NCBI GenBank assembly: GCA_049242865.1
Contig: JBMLOR010000065.1
Coordinates: 1 to 64,000 of the forward strand
Source: CAIVPM01 sp049242865
GTDB taxonomy: Bacteria > Bacteroidota > Bacteroidia > Chitinophagales > Chitinophagaceae
Length of the DNA stretch: 64,000 nucleotides
Direction: 5' to 3'
The notes under the pieces are model-generated. The model was not told the origin of the DNA and did not search any database. It saw only the letters and a program-made list of their open reading frames with translations. Below are positions 57,146 to 64,000 of the stretch, one piece after another (positions within the stretch are counted from its first letter, which is position 1; each line of letters begins with the position of its first letter). Position numbers and translations under genes: made by a program.

Positions 57146-59047
57146 ATGACATACAAAAAATTTATTAGCCTTTTGTCGGTTTTAATAATCACCAACTTTT
57201 CAATCGCACAAGACTATGCTGTTGCTAACATTCCAGATTCATTATTGCAAAATGCCAATGTTGTAAAGCGTTTTGAAGAACTAACTGTAGAAATAAAAGA
57301 TATTGACAAAGCAGTATTTAAACATAAGTATGCTTACACTATTTTAAATGAGAAAGGAGCAAGGTTTGCTTATTACTTTAATGGATATGATAAATTAAGG
57401 AAATTAAGTGGTATTGATGGAAAGCTATTTGATGCTAGTGGAAAAGAATTAAAGTCGTTAAAACGAAAAGATATTATTGTAGAAAGCGATAATGATGATA
57501 GTTTTTTATCTGACGAAAAAATAAAATATTTTTCTTTTCAGTATAACATATATCCCTACACTGTTGAGTACGAGAATGAAATAGTATTTGATGGAATTTA
57601 TCAGTTATATCCATGGATTGCAGTTGATGCTTATAATATGAGTGTGCAACAAAGCAAACTTGTAATTAAACAACCTAAAAACTATCAGGTTCGTTTAAAA
57701 TTTACTGGTGAAAACTATATTCAAAAAACTGTAAACGAGGGCAATCAAGTTTTTGTATTGCAAAATTTTAAAGCTTTACAAAACGAGCCATTTGCACCCG
57801 ATGCTTTAAGCATTTTACCCAATATAAAACTAGCTCCAAGTGATTTTAGTATAGCAGGGTATACTGGTAATATGGATACTTGGGAAGGTTTAGGTAAATT
57901 TCATTTAGAACTGAATAAAGGTAGAAATGATTTGCCTAATGAAATTAAAAAAGCTGTACACGATATTGCAGACAACAAATCTACTATTGAAGAAAAGGTT
58001 AAAGCAATATATGAATATATGCAAAGTAATACTAGATATATTAGTATTCAATTGGGTATTGGAGGCTGGCAACCTTTGCCTGCTAGCTTTGTAGCACAAA
58101 AAAAATATGGCGATTGTAAAGCTCTCAGCAATTATATGGTAAGTATGTTGCAAGAGGCAGGTGTAAAAGCAAGTTATGTAATTATAAAATCAGACAAATA
58201 CGAGCGAAATGGTCTATCAGAAAATTTTCCTACAGCAAATTTTAATCATATAGTTTGTTGTGTACCTAATGGTAAAGATAGTATTTGGTTGGAGTGTACT
58301 AGTCAAACTTTAAGTGCTGGTTACATGGGCACTAGCACTGGTAATAAAAAAGCATTATTGGTTAACGATGAAGGTGGCCATGTTGTAAGTACACCAAAAT
58401 TTAATTTAAATAACGATTTTACAAAACGTACAGTTAATGCAGTTTTAAATATTGAGGGTAAAATAACCATTAAATCAAACACAATTTATAGTGGAACAGA
58501 GCAAGAACGCCCACACGGAATTTACAGTTATGCTAGCGAAGAAGAAAAGAAAAGTTATTATAACGAAATTTATAATTTACCAAATTACAGTATAACAAAA
58601 ATTACACTAAAAGAGCAAAAGGGGCGTGTGCCAATAATGCAAGAAGATGTAGAAATTGAGGCCGAAAACTATGCAGCTGTTAGTGGTAAACGTATGTTTA
58701 TTGTAGCTAATTTGTTTTCAAGAGAACCTAAATTGCCAAATGATAAACCAAGAACATATCCAATAGTTTATACAAGAACTTATAGAGATATTGACACAAT
58801 AAATATTGAAGTTCCAAAAGGTTATACTATTGAATCAATGCCCAAACCATTAGATGTAACGAATGAGTTCGGAAAGTATAAAATTGAGTATAGTTTAAAC
58901 AATGGCATTTTAAAAGTTACTCGATTGTATGAGCAAGAAGTAAATACTTTTCCAGCAAATAGTTACAACGCTTTAGTAGCTTTTTACGATGTTATGTATA
59001 AGGCAGATAGGGCTAAAATTGTATTGGTAAAAAAGGAGGATAATTAA
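57146..59047 (+). CDS. Exported DUF3857/transglutaminase-domain protein (paralogue 2)
   Basis: A 633-residue exported protein with a signal peptide (residues 1-21, ending FSIAQ) and the same domain order as its upstream neighbour. Here the transglutaminase core keeps Cys (KKYGDCKALSNYM) and His (NFNHIVCCVP), and the third position reads WLECTSQ, Glu instead of Asp. Expected activity is in the periplasm, on peptide or amide bonds; the substrate is unknown. The two genes are 6 bases apart and probably co-expressed. It converges with the inositol-monophosphatase gene, 3 bases apart. Confidence 0.87.
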   Translation: MTYKKFISLLSVLIITNFSIAQDYAVANIPDSLLQNANVVKRFEELTVEIKDIDKAVFKHKYAYTILNEKGARFAYYFNGYDKLRKLSGIDGKLFDASGKELKSLKRKDIIVESDNDDSFLSDEKIKYFSFQYNIYPYTVEYENEIVFDGIYQLYPWIAVDAYNMSVQQSKLVIKQPKNYQVRLKFTGENYIQKTVNEGNQVFVLQNFKALQNEPFAPDALSILPNIKLAPSDFSIAGYTGNMDTWEGLGKFHLELNKGRNDLPNEIKKAVHDIADNKSTIEEKVKAIYEYMQSNTRYISIQLGIGGWQPLPASFVAQKKYGDCKALSNYMVSMLQEAGVKASYVIIKSDKYERNGLSENFPTANFNHIVCCVPNGKDSIWLECTSQTLSAGYMGTSTGNKKALLVNDEGGHVVSTPKFNLNNDFTKRTVNAVLNIEGKITIKSNTIYSGTEQERPHGIYSYASEEEKKSYYNEIYNLPNYSITKITLKEQKGRVPIMQEDVEIEAENYAAVSGKRMFIVANLFSREPKLPNDKPRTYPIVYTRTYRDIDTINIEVPKGYTIESMPKPLDVTNEFGKYKIEYSLNNGILKVTRLYEQEVNTFPANSYNALVAFYDVMYKADRAKIVLVKKEDN

Positions 59048-59050
59048 TAA

Positions 59051-59833
59051 TTATTCTCCTAATGTTCCTCCATTTACAACTCTTACTAATTCGTCGTGTA
59101 TTAACCCATTGCTAGCAATTAATCCCGGTTGATATGGATTATAATAATTGCCTTTAAGATCAGTTACTTTGCCACCTGCTTCTTCTACAATTATAAAACC
59201 AGCAGCACTATCCCATGCACTTAGCTTATGTTCATAAAAGCCATCAAATCTACCAGCAGCAACCCAGCATAAATCAATTGCTGCACTGCCTAATCTACGT
59301 ACAGGTATGCCTTTTCTTATAAACTTTTCAAACACCTGCAATGGACCATTCTCCATATCTAAATAAGTGTAAGGAAAACCAGTAACCATGCAGCTTTTAA
59401 TTAAGTCGTTTTGCGTGCTTACATTTATTTTCTTATCATTTAATGTGGCACCAAATCCTTTTTGTGCAAAATAAAATTCATTCATAAAAGGATTATAAAC
59501 AGCACCCATTTCCATTTTACCATTATACTCTACTCCAATACTTACACAACAAATAGGTATACCGTTTGCAAAATTTACTGTACCATCAATAGGGTCAATG
59601 ATCCATTTATATTCACTGTTTTGTTCCATAGCACCTGCTTCTTCACTTAAAATAAAGTGTTCAGGAAAGTTTGATTTTATAATTTCAATGATAGCTTTTT
59701 CGCTTTTATGATCTACTTCTGTAACTAAGTTATTAATTCCTTCTTTGTTAAATATTCCAAAAGATTTATTAAAGTTTTCTTGCATTATTTTTCCACCCGC
59801 TAGGGTTGCTTCTATCAATGTTTGCTTTAGCAT
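59051..59833 (-). CDS. Inositol-monophosphatase family phosphatase
   Basis: A 260-residue magnesium-dependent phosphatase. The metal site is shown by FILSEEAGAM (first Glu), WIIDPIDGTVNFANGIP (Asp, Asp), and WDSAAGFIIVEEAGGKVTD (third Asp). Length and motifs match the SuhB/IMPase group. Members dephosphorylate inositol-1-phosphate or act in sulfur metabolism as CysQ; this sequence is nearer the SuhB side. Its start is 115 bases from divergent nadK. Confidence 0.9.
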   Translation of the reverse strand: MLKQTLIEATLAGGKIMQENFNKSFGIFNKEGINNLVTEVDHKSEKAIIEIIKSNFPEHFILSEEAGAMEQNSEYKWIIDPIDGTVNFANGIPICCVSIGVEYNGKMEMGAVYNPFMNEFYFAQKGFGATLNDKKINVSTQNDLIKSCMVTGFPYTYLDMENGPLQVFEKFIRKGIPVRRLGSAAIDLCWVAAGRFDGFYEHKLSAWDSAAGFIIVEEAGGKVTDLKGNYYNPYQPGLIASNGLIHDELVRVVNGGTLGE

Positions 59834-59948
59834 TTTATTTACAATTTAAAAGTGCGTAAAAATATAGTTTATGCAGGTAAATACAGGTATTAAAAAATAA
59901 CCTACAGAACATTTTATTTGCTTTACCTTAGCATCCTTTAATAAACAA

Positions 59949-60833
59949 ATGATTGTAGCTATTTATAGTAGAGGAATTGCAATTGAACAACAAGAACAAG
60001 TTTTGCAACTTTTAGAACGCTTTAATAATTTGGGTTCTACAATTTTTTTGTATAAGCCTTTGAGAGATACGTTAGTGTTGCCAAGCTTTTTATATACCAA
60101 AGTGCATCCTTTTTTACAGCATAAAGATTTGGTTGATAACGAAGTAGAGTGTTTGATAACTATTGGCGGGGATGGAACTTTGTTAGATGCTGTAACATTT
60201 GCAGCCAATAGTAATATTCCCATTCTGGGAATAAATTTTGGAAGGCTAGGTTTTTTAGCTAGCATCAGTAAAGAAGAAGTGAATGCTGCTGTTGATTCGT
60301 TGGTAAATGGAACCTACATTGTTGATAAACGAACCTTAATTCATTTAGATTCAAATGTGCCTAATTTATTTGGCGAGCACCCTTACGGTTTAAATGAGTT
60401 TGCCTTGCATAAGCAAGATATTTCGAGTATGATAAAAATACATACTTATATAAATGGTGAGTTTTTAAATACCTACTGGGCCGATGGTTTAATTGTAAGC
60501 ACACCAACTGGCAGTACAGGGTATAACTTAAGTTGTGGTGGTCCAATATTGTTTCCAGAAAGTGCAAGTTTTGTAATTACGCCCGTATCACCTCATAACT
60601 TAAATGTAAGGCCAATTGTAGTTGCCGATAACAACATCATTTCTTTTGAGGTTGAAGGTAGAGCAGATAATTTTATTTGTGTGTTAGATGCAAGGAGAGA
60701 ACTTGTAAAAATGGATGTACAGTTGGCTGTAAAAAAAGAAACGTTTACAGTAAATCTTATAAGGTTAAATGAAAATAGCTTTTTATCTACCTTAAGAACT
60801 AAGCTTACTTGGGGAATGGATAAAAGAAATTAA
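59949..60833 (+). CDS. nadK: NAD kinase
   Basis: NadK phosphorylates NAD to NADP in the cytoplasm. The 294 residues have the glycine-rich catalytic motif GGDGTLLDAV (Asp75), GINFGRLGFLA, the NAD-binding STPTGSTGYNLSCGGP, and ITPVSPHNLNVRPIVV. Length is normal. The ATG at 59949 gives the usual start MIVAIYSRG. It is divergent from the inositol-monophosphatase gene and followed by a DUF6089 gene on the same strand. Confidence 0.96.
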   Translation: MIVAIYSRGIAIEQQEQVLQLLERFNNLGSTIFLYKPLRDTLVLPSFLYTKVHPFLQHKDLVDNEVECLITIGGDGTLLDAVTFAANSNIPILGINFGRLGFLASISKEEVNAAVDSLVNGTYIVDKRTLIHLDSNVPNLFGEHPYGLNEFALHKQDISSMIKIHTYINGEFLNTYWADGLIVSTPTGSTGYNLSCGGPILFPESASFVITPVSPHNLNVRPIVVADNNIISFEVEGRADNFICVLDARRELVKMDVQLAVKKETFTVNLIRLNENSFLSTLRTKLTWGMDKRN

Positions 60834-60941
60834 CTTTTTATTGCTAAAAAAAGCCTCATCTTTACCAATAATAAAAATATCTCATCTTAAAAACGAGCTT
60901 CTTTATTGCAAAAACTTTACTTTGTAACATTTAATAAATTA

Positions 60942-61790
60942 ATGAAAACAATAGTAGCTTTTTTATTTATAGTTTTTGGAATAAGCAAAAGCATTAAGGC
61001 ACAGGTTTTTGAAAGTTATGTGCATCAAGGTGAGTTAGGCATTAGTGCAGGTATAGGGCATTATTTTGGAGATATAAATCCCGAAATAAACTTTAATAGC
61101 CCAAAATTTTCAGCTTCTATTCACTTTACAAAGCAATTTAATAATTATGTTGGTTTAAAGCTTTCTGGTACTTATGCTTTTTTGGCACATGCCGATAAGT
61201 ATAGCTTTAACAATGTACAACGCTTGCGTAACTTAAGTTTTAATTCAGATGTTTGGGAGTTTACAGCAAGCGGAACATTTAATTTTTTTAAATTTAATCC
61301 ATTATTTCCGGAGTACAGATTTACACCTTACGTTGGTTTAGGTGTAGGAATTTTTAGTTACGATCCGTACGCTTTTTTAGGTGGCGAAAAATATTTTTTA
61401 AGAAATATTGGAACTGAAGGGCAGGGTAGTAGTTTGTATCCTGAAAGAAAGCCTTATGGCAATGTGGCTTATTGTTTTCCATTAACTATTGGTTTAAAAT
61501 ATGCCATAAATAGCAGGATGAATATTTTTACAGAAATGAAATACAGGTTTACAACAACCGATTATTTAGATGATGTAAGCACTACTTATGCACCTGGTGC
61601 TTTTCCTTTAGACCCTACAACAGGGGTTCCTACAGCTGGCTTTTTTTTACACGATAGAAGTTATGAATATGGTACTTCAATAGGCATAGAAGGCAGACAA
61701 AGAGGCAACAGTTTAGCTAACGATGCCTTTGCAACCTTTCAAGTTGGTATATCATTTAACTTACAAAAATATGTTTGTCCAAAGTTTTAA
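60942..61790 (+). CDS. DUF6089 outer-membrane barrel-like protein
   Basis: A 282-residue exported protein with a signal peptide (MKTIVAFLFIVFGISKSIKAQ) and a DUF6089-type beta-rich body: GELGISAGIGHYFGDINPEI, FKFNPLFPEYRFTPYVGLG, FPLTIGLKYAINSRMNIFTE and a C-terminus with VGISFNLQ. The family is Bacteroidota-specific, predicted to be an eight-stranded outer-membrane barrel, function unknown. The frame runs 12 codons upstream to a TTG (60906); ATG 60942 gives a proper signal peptide. A position next to nadK is frequent in this phylum. Confidence 0.82.
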   Translation: MKTIVAFLFIVFGISKSIKAQVFESYVHQGELGISAGIGHYFGDINPEINFNSPKFSASIHFTKQFNNYVGLKLSGTYAFLAHADKYSFNNVQRLRNLSFNSDVWEFTASGTFNFFKFNPLFPEYRFTPYVGLGVGIFSYDPYAFLGGEKYFLRNIGTEGQGSSLYPERKPYGNVAYCFPLTIGLKYAINSRMNIFTEMKYRFTTTDYLDDVSTTYAPGAFPLDPTTGVPTAGFFLHDRSYEYGTSIGIEGRQRGNSLANDAFATFQVGISFNLQKYVCPKF

Positions 61791-61796
61791 AACTTT
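61781..61796. repeat. Perfect 16-bp palindrome at the end of the DUF6089 gene
   Basis: AAAGTTTTAAAACTTT overlaps the DUF6089 stop codon, between two converging genes. It might act as a weak bidirectional terminator; the sequence is AT-only apart from one G and one C per strand. Confidence 0.4.
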
Positions 61797-61810
61797 AATG
61801 TAAGTACCAA

Positions 61811-62818
61811 TTAATATTTTCTTTTTTCCCAAAATGCTTTAATTCTGTCTGCAACATTTTGCTTAATACTTTCGTAAAAGAAATTATAATCTGCAACATG
61901 ATAGTTTTTGTTTAAAAAACCAATACCAAAAATTTTTGGTTTAGTTACCCAAACTACATTTCCAACAACGTTGGCATCAATTAAATTTTGATGTACGTCG
62001 TTAAAATCTTTTTTTAAAATACCTTTATTTTCTTCTTTATTAGCTGTTGGTTTATCAATATCCCAAGTTATTGGGTTTGTAGTAACTGCTGGTTGATTTT
62101 CGGCTTGTACATATTCTGGTAAATAATTATACTCAAAAGTTCTCCAACTTACTATGCATCCTGTACTATTTGGCTTGGTACACTCTTTAATATTATTAGT
62201 TAAACTTTTAGGAACGTAGTATCCAACTAAATAGGCAGCTACTAATTGATTTTGTAGAGTAGTTCCATCAAAAAATTCTTTAATTAAGTTGCGTGCATGA
62301 AATGTACCTTGGCTATGCGATGCAATTATAATTGGCCTTCCATTATTATAATTTTTCAAATAGTATTCAAAAGCATCTTTTACATCTGCATAAGCTAGTT
62401 CAAAAGCTTTTAAAGCATTGATACTATCTTCAAAGTTTGTAGGAAAAAAACTGCTTAAGTGGGCTTGCCTATAACGTGGGGCAAACACTCTTGCACTGCT
62501 ATTAAAAACAGATGCCTGAAATTGAATACTCCCTTCATCAGTTTTTTCGTTTAAATCTTTATCAAAAACTGAGGCATTTTGGCCAAATATTTTCTTTTTA
62601 GTATAACTAGTTGGATGAATAAAAAATACATCAACACTTGTATCGGTTGCATATTTTCCTGCAATATCTTTTGGTTGCTTATCACTAAAATCTGCTTTGT
62701 AAGGATGTGCTGCCCAAACTTCCAAACTAGCATAATTTGGTTTTTCAGGATTGTTTGTTTGGGTAAATGATGGTACAGTTAATAATAAACTTATGGTACT
62801 TAAAAAAAATTTATTCAT
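61811..62818 (-). CDS. DUF3089 alpha/beta-hydrolase-like exported protein
   Basis: A 335-residue exported protein with a short signal peptide (residues 1-19, ending VPSFTQ) and a DUF3089 domain: VDVFFIHPTSYT, the conserved FAPRYRQAHLSSF, and the nucleophile motif ASHSQGTFHARNL (serine elbow). The C-terminal HVADYNFFYESIKQNV is a conserved His segment. DUF3089 members are predicted lipases or esterases; no substrate is known. Neighbours on both sides are on the plus strand, so it is probably monocistronic. Confidence 0.85.
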   Translation of the reverse strand: MNKFFLSTISLLLTVPSFTQTNNPEKPNYASLEVWAAHPYKADFSDKQPKDIAGKYATDTSVDVFFIHPTSYTKKKIFGQNASVFDKDLNEKTDEGSIQFQASVFNSSARVFAPRYRQAHLSSFFPTNFEDSINALKAFELAYADVKDAFEYYLKNYNNGRPIIIASHSQGTFHARNLIKEFFDGTTLQNQLVAAYLVGYYVPKSLTNNIKECTKPNSTGCIVSWRTFEYNYLPEYVQAENQPAVTTNPITWDIDKPTANKEENKGILKKDFNDVHQNLIDANVVGNVVWVTKPKIFGIGFLNKNYHVADYNFFYESIKQNVADRIKAFWEKRKY

Positions 62819-62935
62819 ACTTCAAAAAATTATTCAAATATAAAACCTAAGCATTCAATAATCATTCCAATAAAAATCAATTATAAAAACTTTTACATTT
62901 TAAAAACAATTGTATGTTTACCCAAATTTATAAAT

Positions 62936-64000
62936 ATGTCAAATATTGAATCTTTTAAAGCGTCAGTAAACAATGGTTATCAATTTAAAGGAGAGCATGT
63001 TAAAATTGGTGTAGGTATGTTAGATGGAGTTATCGTACCTGAAGCAGATATTTTTTTACCTCTAAAAACTATGAATAGGCATGGTTTAATTGCTGGTGCT
63101 ACTGGTACGGGTAAAACCAAAACTTTGCAAATGATAAGTGAAAACTTAAGTAACAATAGTGTTCCTGTGGTATTGATGGATATTAAGGGCGACTTAAGTG
63201 GTATTGCAGCTGCAGGTATGGCAAATGATAAAATAAATGATAGATGCTCAAAACTAAATATTACGTACACGCCACAGGGTTTTCCTGTTGAATTGCTAAC
63301 TTTAAGCGATGCTAAAGGTGTTAAGTTGCGAGCTACTGTTACCGAGTTTGGCCCAATTTTGTTGAGTAAAATTTTAGGATTAAACGATACTCAAGAAGGT
63401 TTGGTAGCAATGATATTTAAGTATTGTGATGATAACGCAATGCCTTTGCTCGACCTAAAAGATTTTATAAAAGTTTTACAGTTTATTGGAGATGAAGGTA
63501 AAGCTGAAATTGAAAAATCTTATGGTAAAATTTCAACAAGCAGTACAGGAACAATTTTACGAAAAGTGGTAGAGCTACAACAGCAAGGTGCTGATGTTTT
63601 TTTTGGTGAAAAAAGTTTTGAAGTAGATGATTTAATGCGATTTAACGACAAAGGGCAAGGTATAATAAGCATTTTGCGAGTGATGGATATGCAAAGCAAG
63701 CCAAAGCTATTTAGTACATTTATGCTTCAGTTGTTAGCAGAATTATATGCCACAGCTCCTGAAGAAGGCGACTTAGATAAACCAAAATTGGTATTAATTA
63801 TTGATGAAGCACATCTTGTTTTCCAGGAAGCTAACCAAGCTTTATTACAACAAATCGAAACAGTAATTAAACTAATAAGAAGTAAGGGCATTGGTATTTT
63901 CTTTTGTACTCAAAATCCACAAGATATTCCAGCAAGTATTTTATCTCAGCTTGGTTTAAAAGTACAACATGCATTGCGTGCATTTACAGCTGCTGATAGA
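62936..64000 (+). CDS. HerA-like ATPase, DUF853 family (3' partial)
   Basis: The first 355 codons of an ATPase that continues past the right edge without a stop. The Walker A motif is GATGTGKTK (residues 54-62, Lys60) and Walker B is LVLIIDEAH (Asp290, Glu291). Other blocks are VVLMDIKGDLSGIAAAG and FFCTQNPQDIPASIL (sensor-like). This is the DUF853/YjgR branch of HerA-FtsK-type NTPases, whose biological role is unclear. The ATG at 62936 gives the usual N-terminus with IGVGMLDGVIVPEADIFLPL. A 117-base divergent spacer precedes it. Confidence 0.9.
   Translation, partial: MSNIESFKASVNNGYQFKGEHVKIGVGMLDGVIVPEADIFLPLKTMNRHGLIAGATGTGKTKTLQMISENLSNNSVPVVLMDIKGDLSGIAAAGMANDKINDRCSKLNITYTPQGFPVELLTLSDAKGVKLRATVTEFGPILLSKILGLNDTQEGLVAMIFKYCDDNAMPLLDLKDFIKVLQFIGDEGKAEIEKSYGKISTSSTGTILRKVVELQQQGADVFFGEKSFEVDDLMRFNDKGQGIISILRVMDMQSKPKLFSTFMLQLLAELYATAPEEGDLDKPKLVLIIDEAHLVFQEANQALLQQIETVIKLIRSKGIGIFFCTQNPQDIPASILSQLGLKVQHALRAFTAADR

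Overview
The window reads as chromosomal DNA of a low-GC member of the Bacteroidota, most likely Chitinophagales (Chitinophagaceae-like). The grounds are type IX secretion and gliding genes (gldM, gldN), a gliding-type C-terminal sorting domain, a SusC/SusD pair, Bacteroidota-only families (DUF3667, DUF6089, DUF6428, DUF3857), the rarity of Shine-Dalgarno sequences, and several good matches to the Bacteroidota promoter -7 element TAnnTTTG. No phage, plasmid, insertion sequence or CRISPR array was seen. The region looks like stable core genome with small accessory operons. No gene-free stretch exceeds about 300 bases; the longest (4737-4996 and 45505-45795) are AT-rich and hold only the small features listed.

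Layout. 1-2821: end of the gldKLMN type IX secretion operon and its terminator. 2843-3461: rnpA and yidD. 3559-4736 (minus): a MerR regulator coupled to a thioredoxin-fold lipoprotein. 4997-11777: a divergent GT39-like membrane glycosyltransferase, a type IX cargo protein and an outer-membrane receptor-like barrel. 11989-17542: alaS, a small stomatin-tail-like membrane protein and an S9 peptidase. 17653-21113: circularly permuted ATP-grasp, alpha-E and transglutaminase genes, a conserved but biochemically unexplained set. 21126-22847 (minus): arsR, DUF6428, arsN1-like and arsC, with no efflux pump. 23096-25456 (minus): a polyprenyl-phosphate sugar transferase with a Gfo/Idh/MocA oxidoreductase. 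25529-31570 (minus): chrA and, upstream of it behind a strong terminator, a susC-susD pair.

31725-36773 (plus): a short-chain dehydrogenase, a DUF3667 protein, and an ECF sigma factor followed by an inner-membrane-anchored barrel-like protein and a lipoprotein. 36806-39098 (minus): an RDD protein, gcvT and a tetrapyrrole-methylase-type methyltransferase. 39223-40151 (plus): greA and a HIT protein. 40158-43907 (minus): asd and an AsmA-family protein whose start codon lies in a perfect 15-bp inverted repeat. 44032-44105: a CAU-anticodon tRNA with a clear promoter and terminator. 44332-46389: a GH43-like hydrolase and a Spy/CpxP-like periplasmic protein. 46443-49623 (minus): a DUF218 protein, a 3-hydroxyacyl-CoA dehydrogenase and an amino-acid permease. 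49787-53066 (minus): the galactose operon galM-galK-galT, divergent from a GntR regulator at 53147-54130; three ACCAGT direct repeats lie between them. 54131-64000: queG, two tandem DUF3857/transglutaminase-fold proteins, an inositol-monophosphatase-family gene, nadK, a DUF6089 barrel, a DUF3089 hydrolase, and the start of a HerA-like ATPase that runs off the window.

The best candidates for new biology are the ATP-grasp/alpha-E/transglutaminase cluster, the start-codon hairpin at asmA, the terminator-like hairpin in the greA leader, the pump-less arsenic operon with an arsinothricin-type acetyltransferase, the sigma factor with its chimeric membrane partner, the two DUF3857 paralogues with complementary catalytic losses, and the triple operator of the galactose locus.
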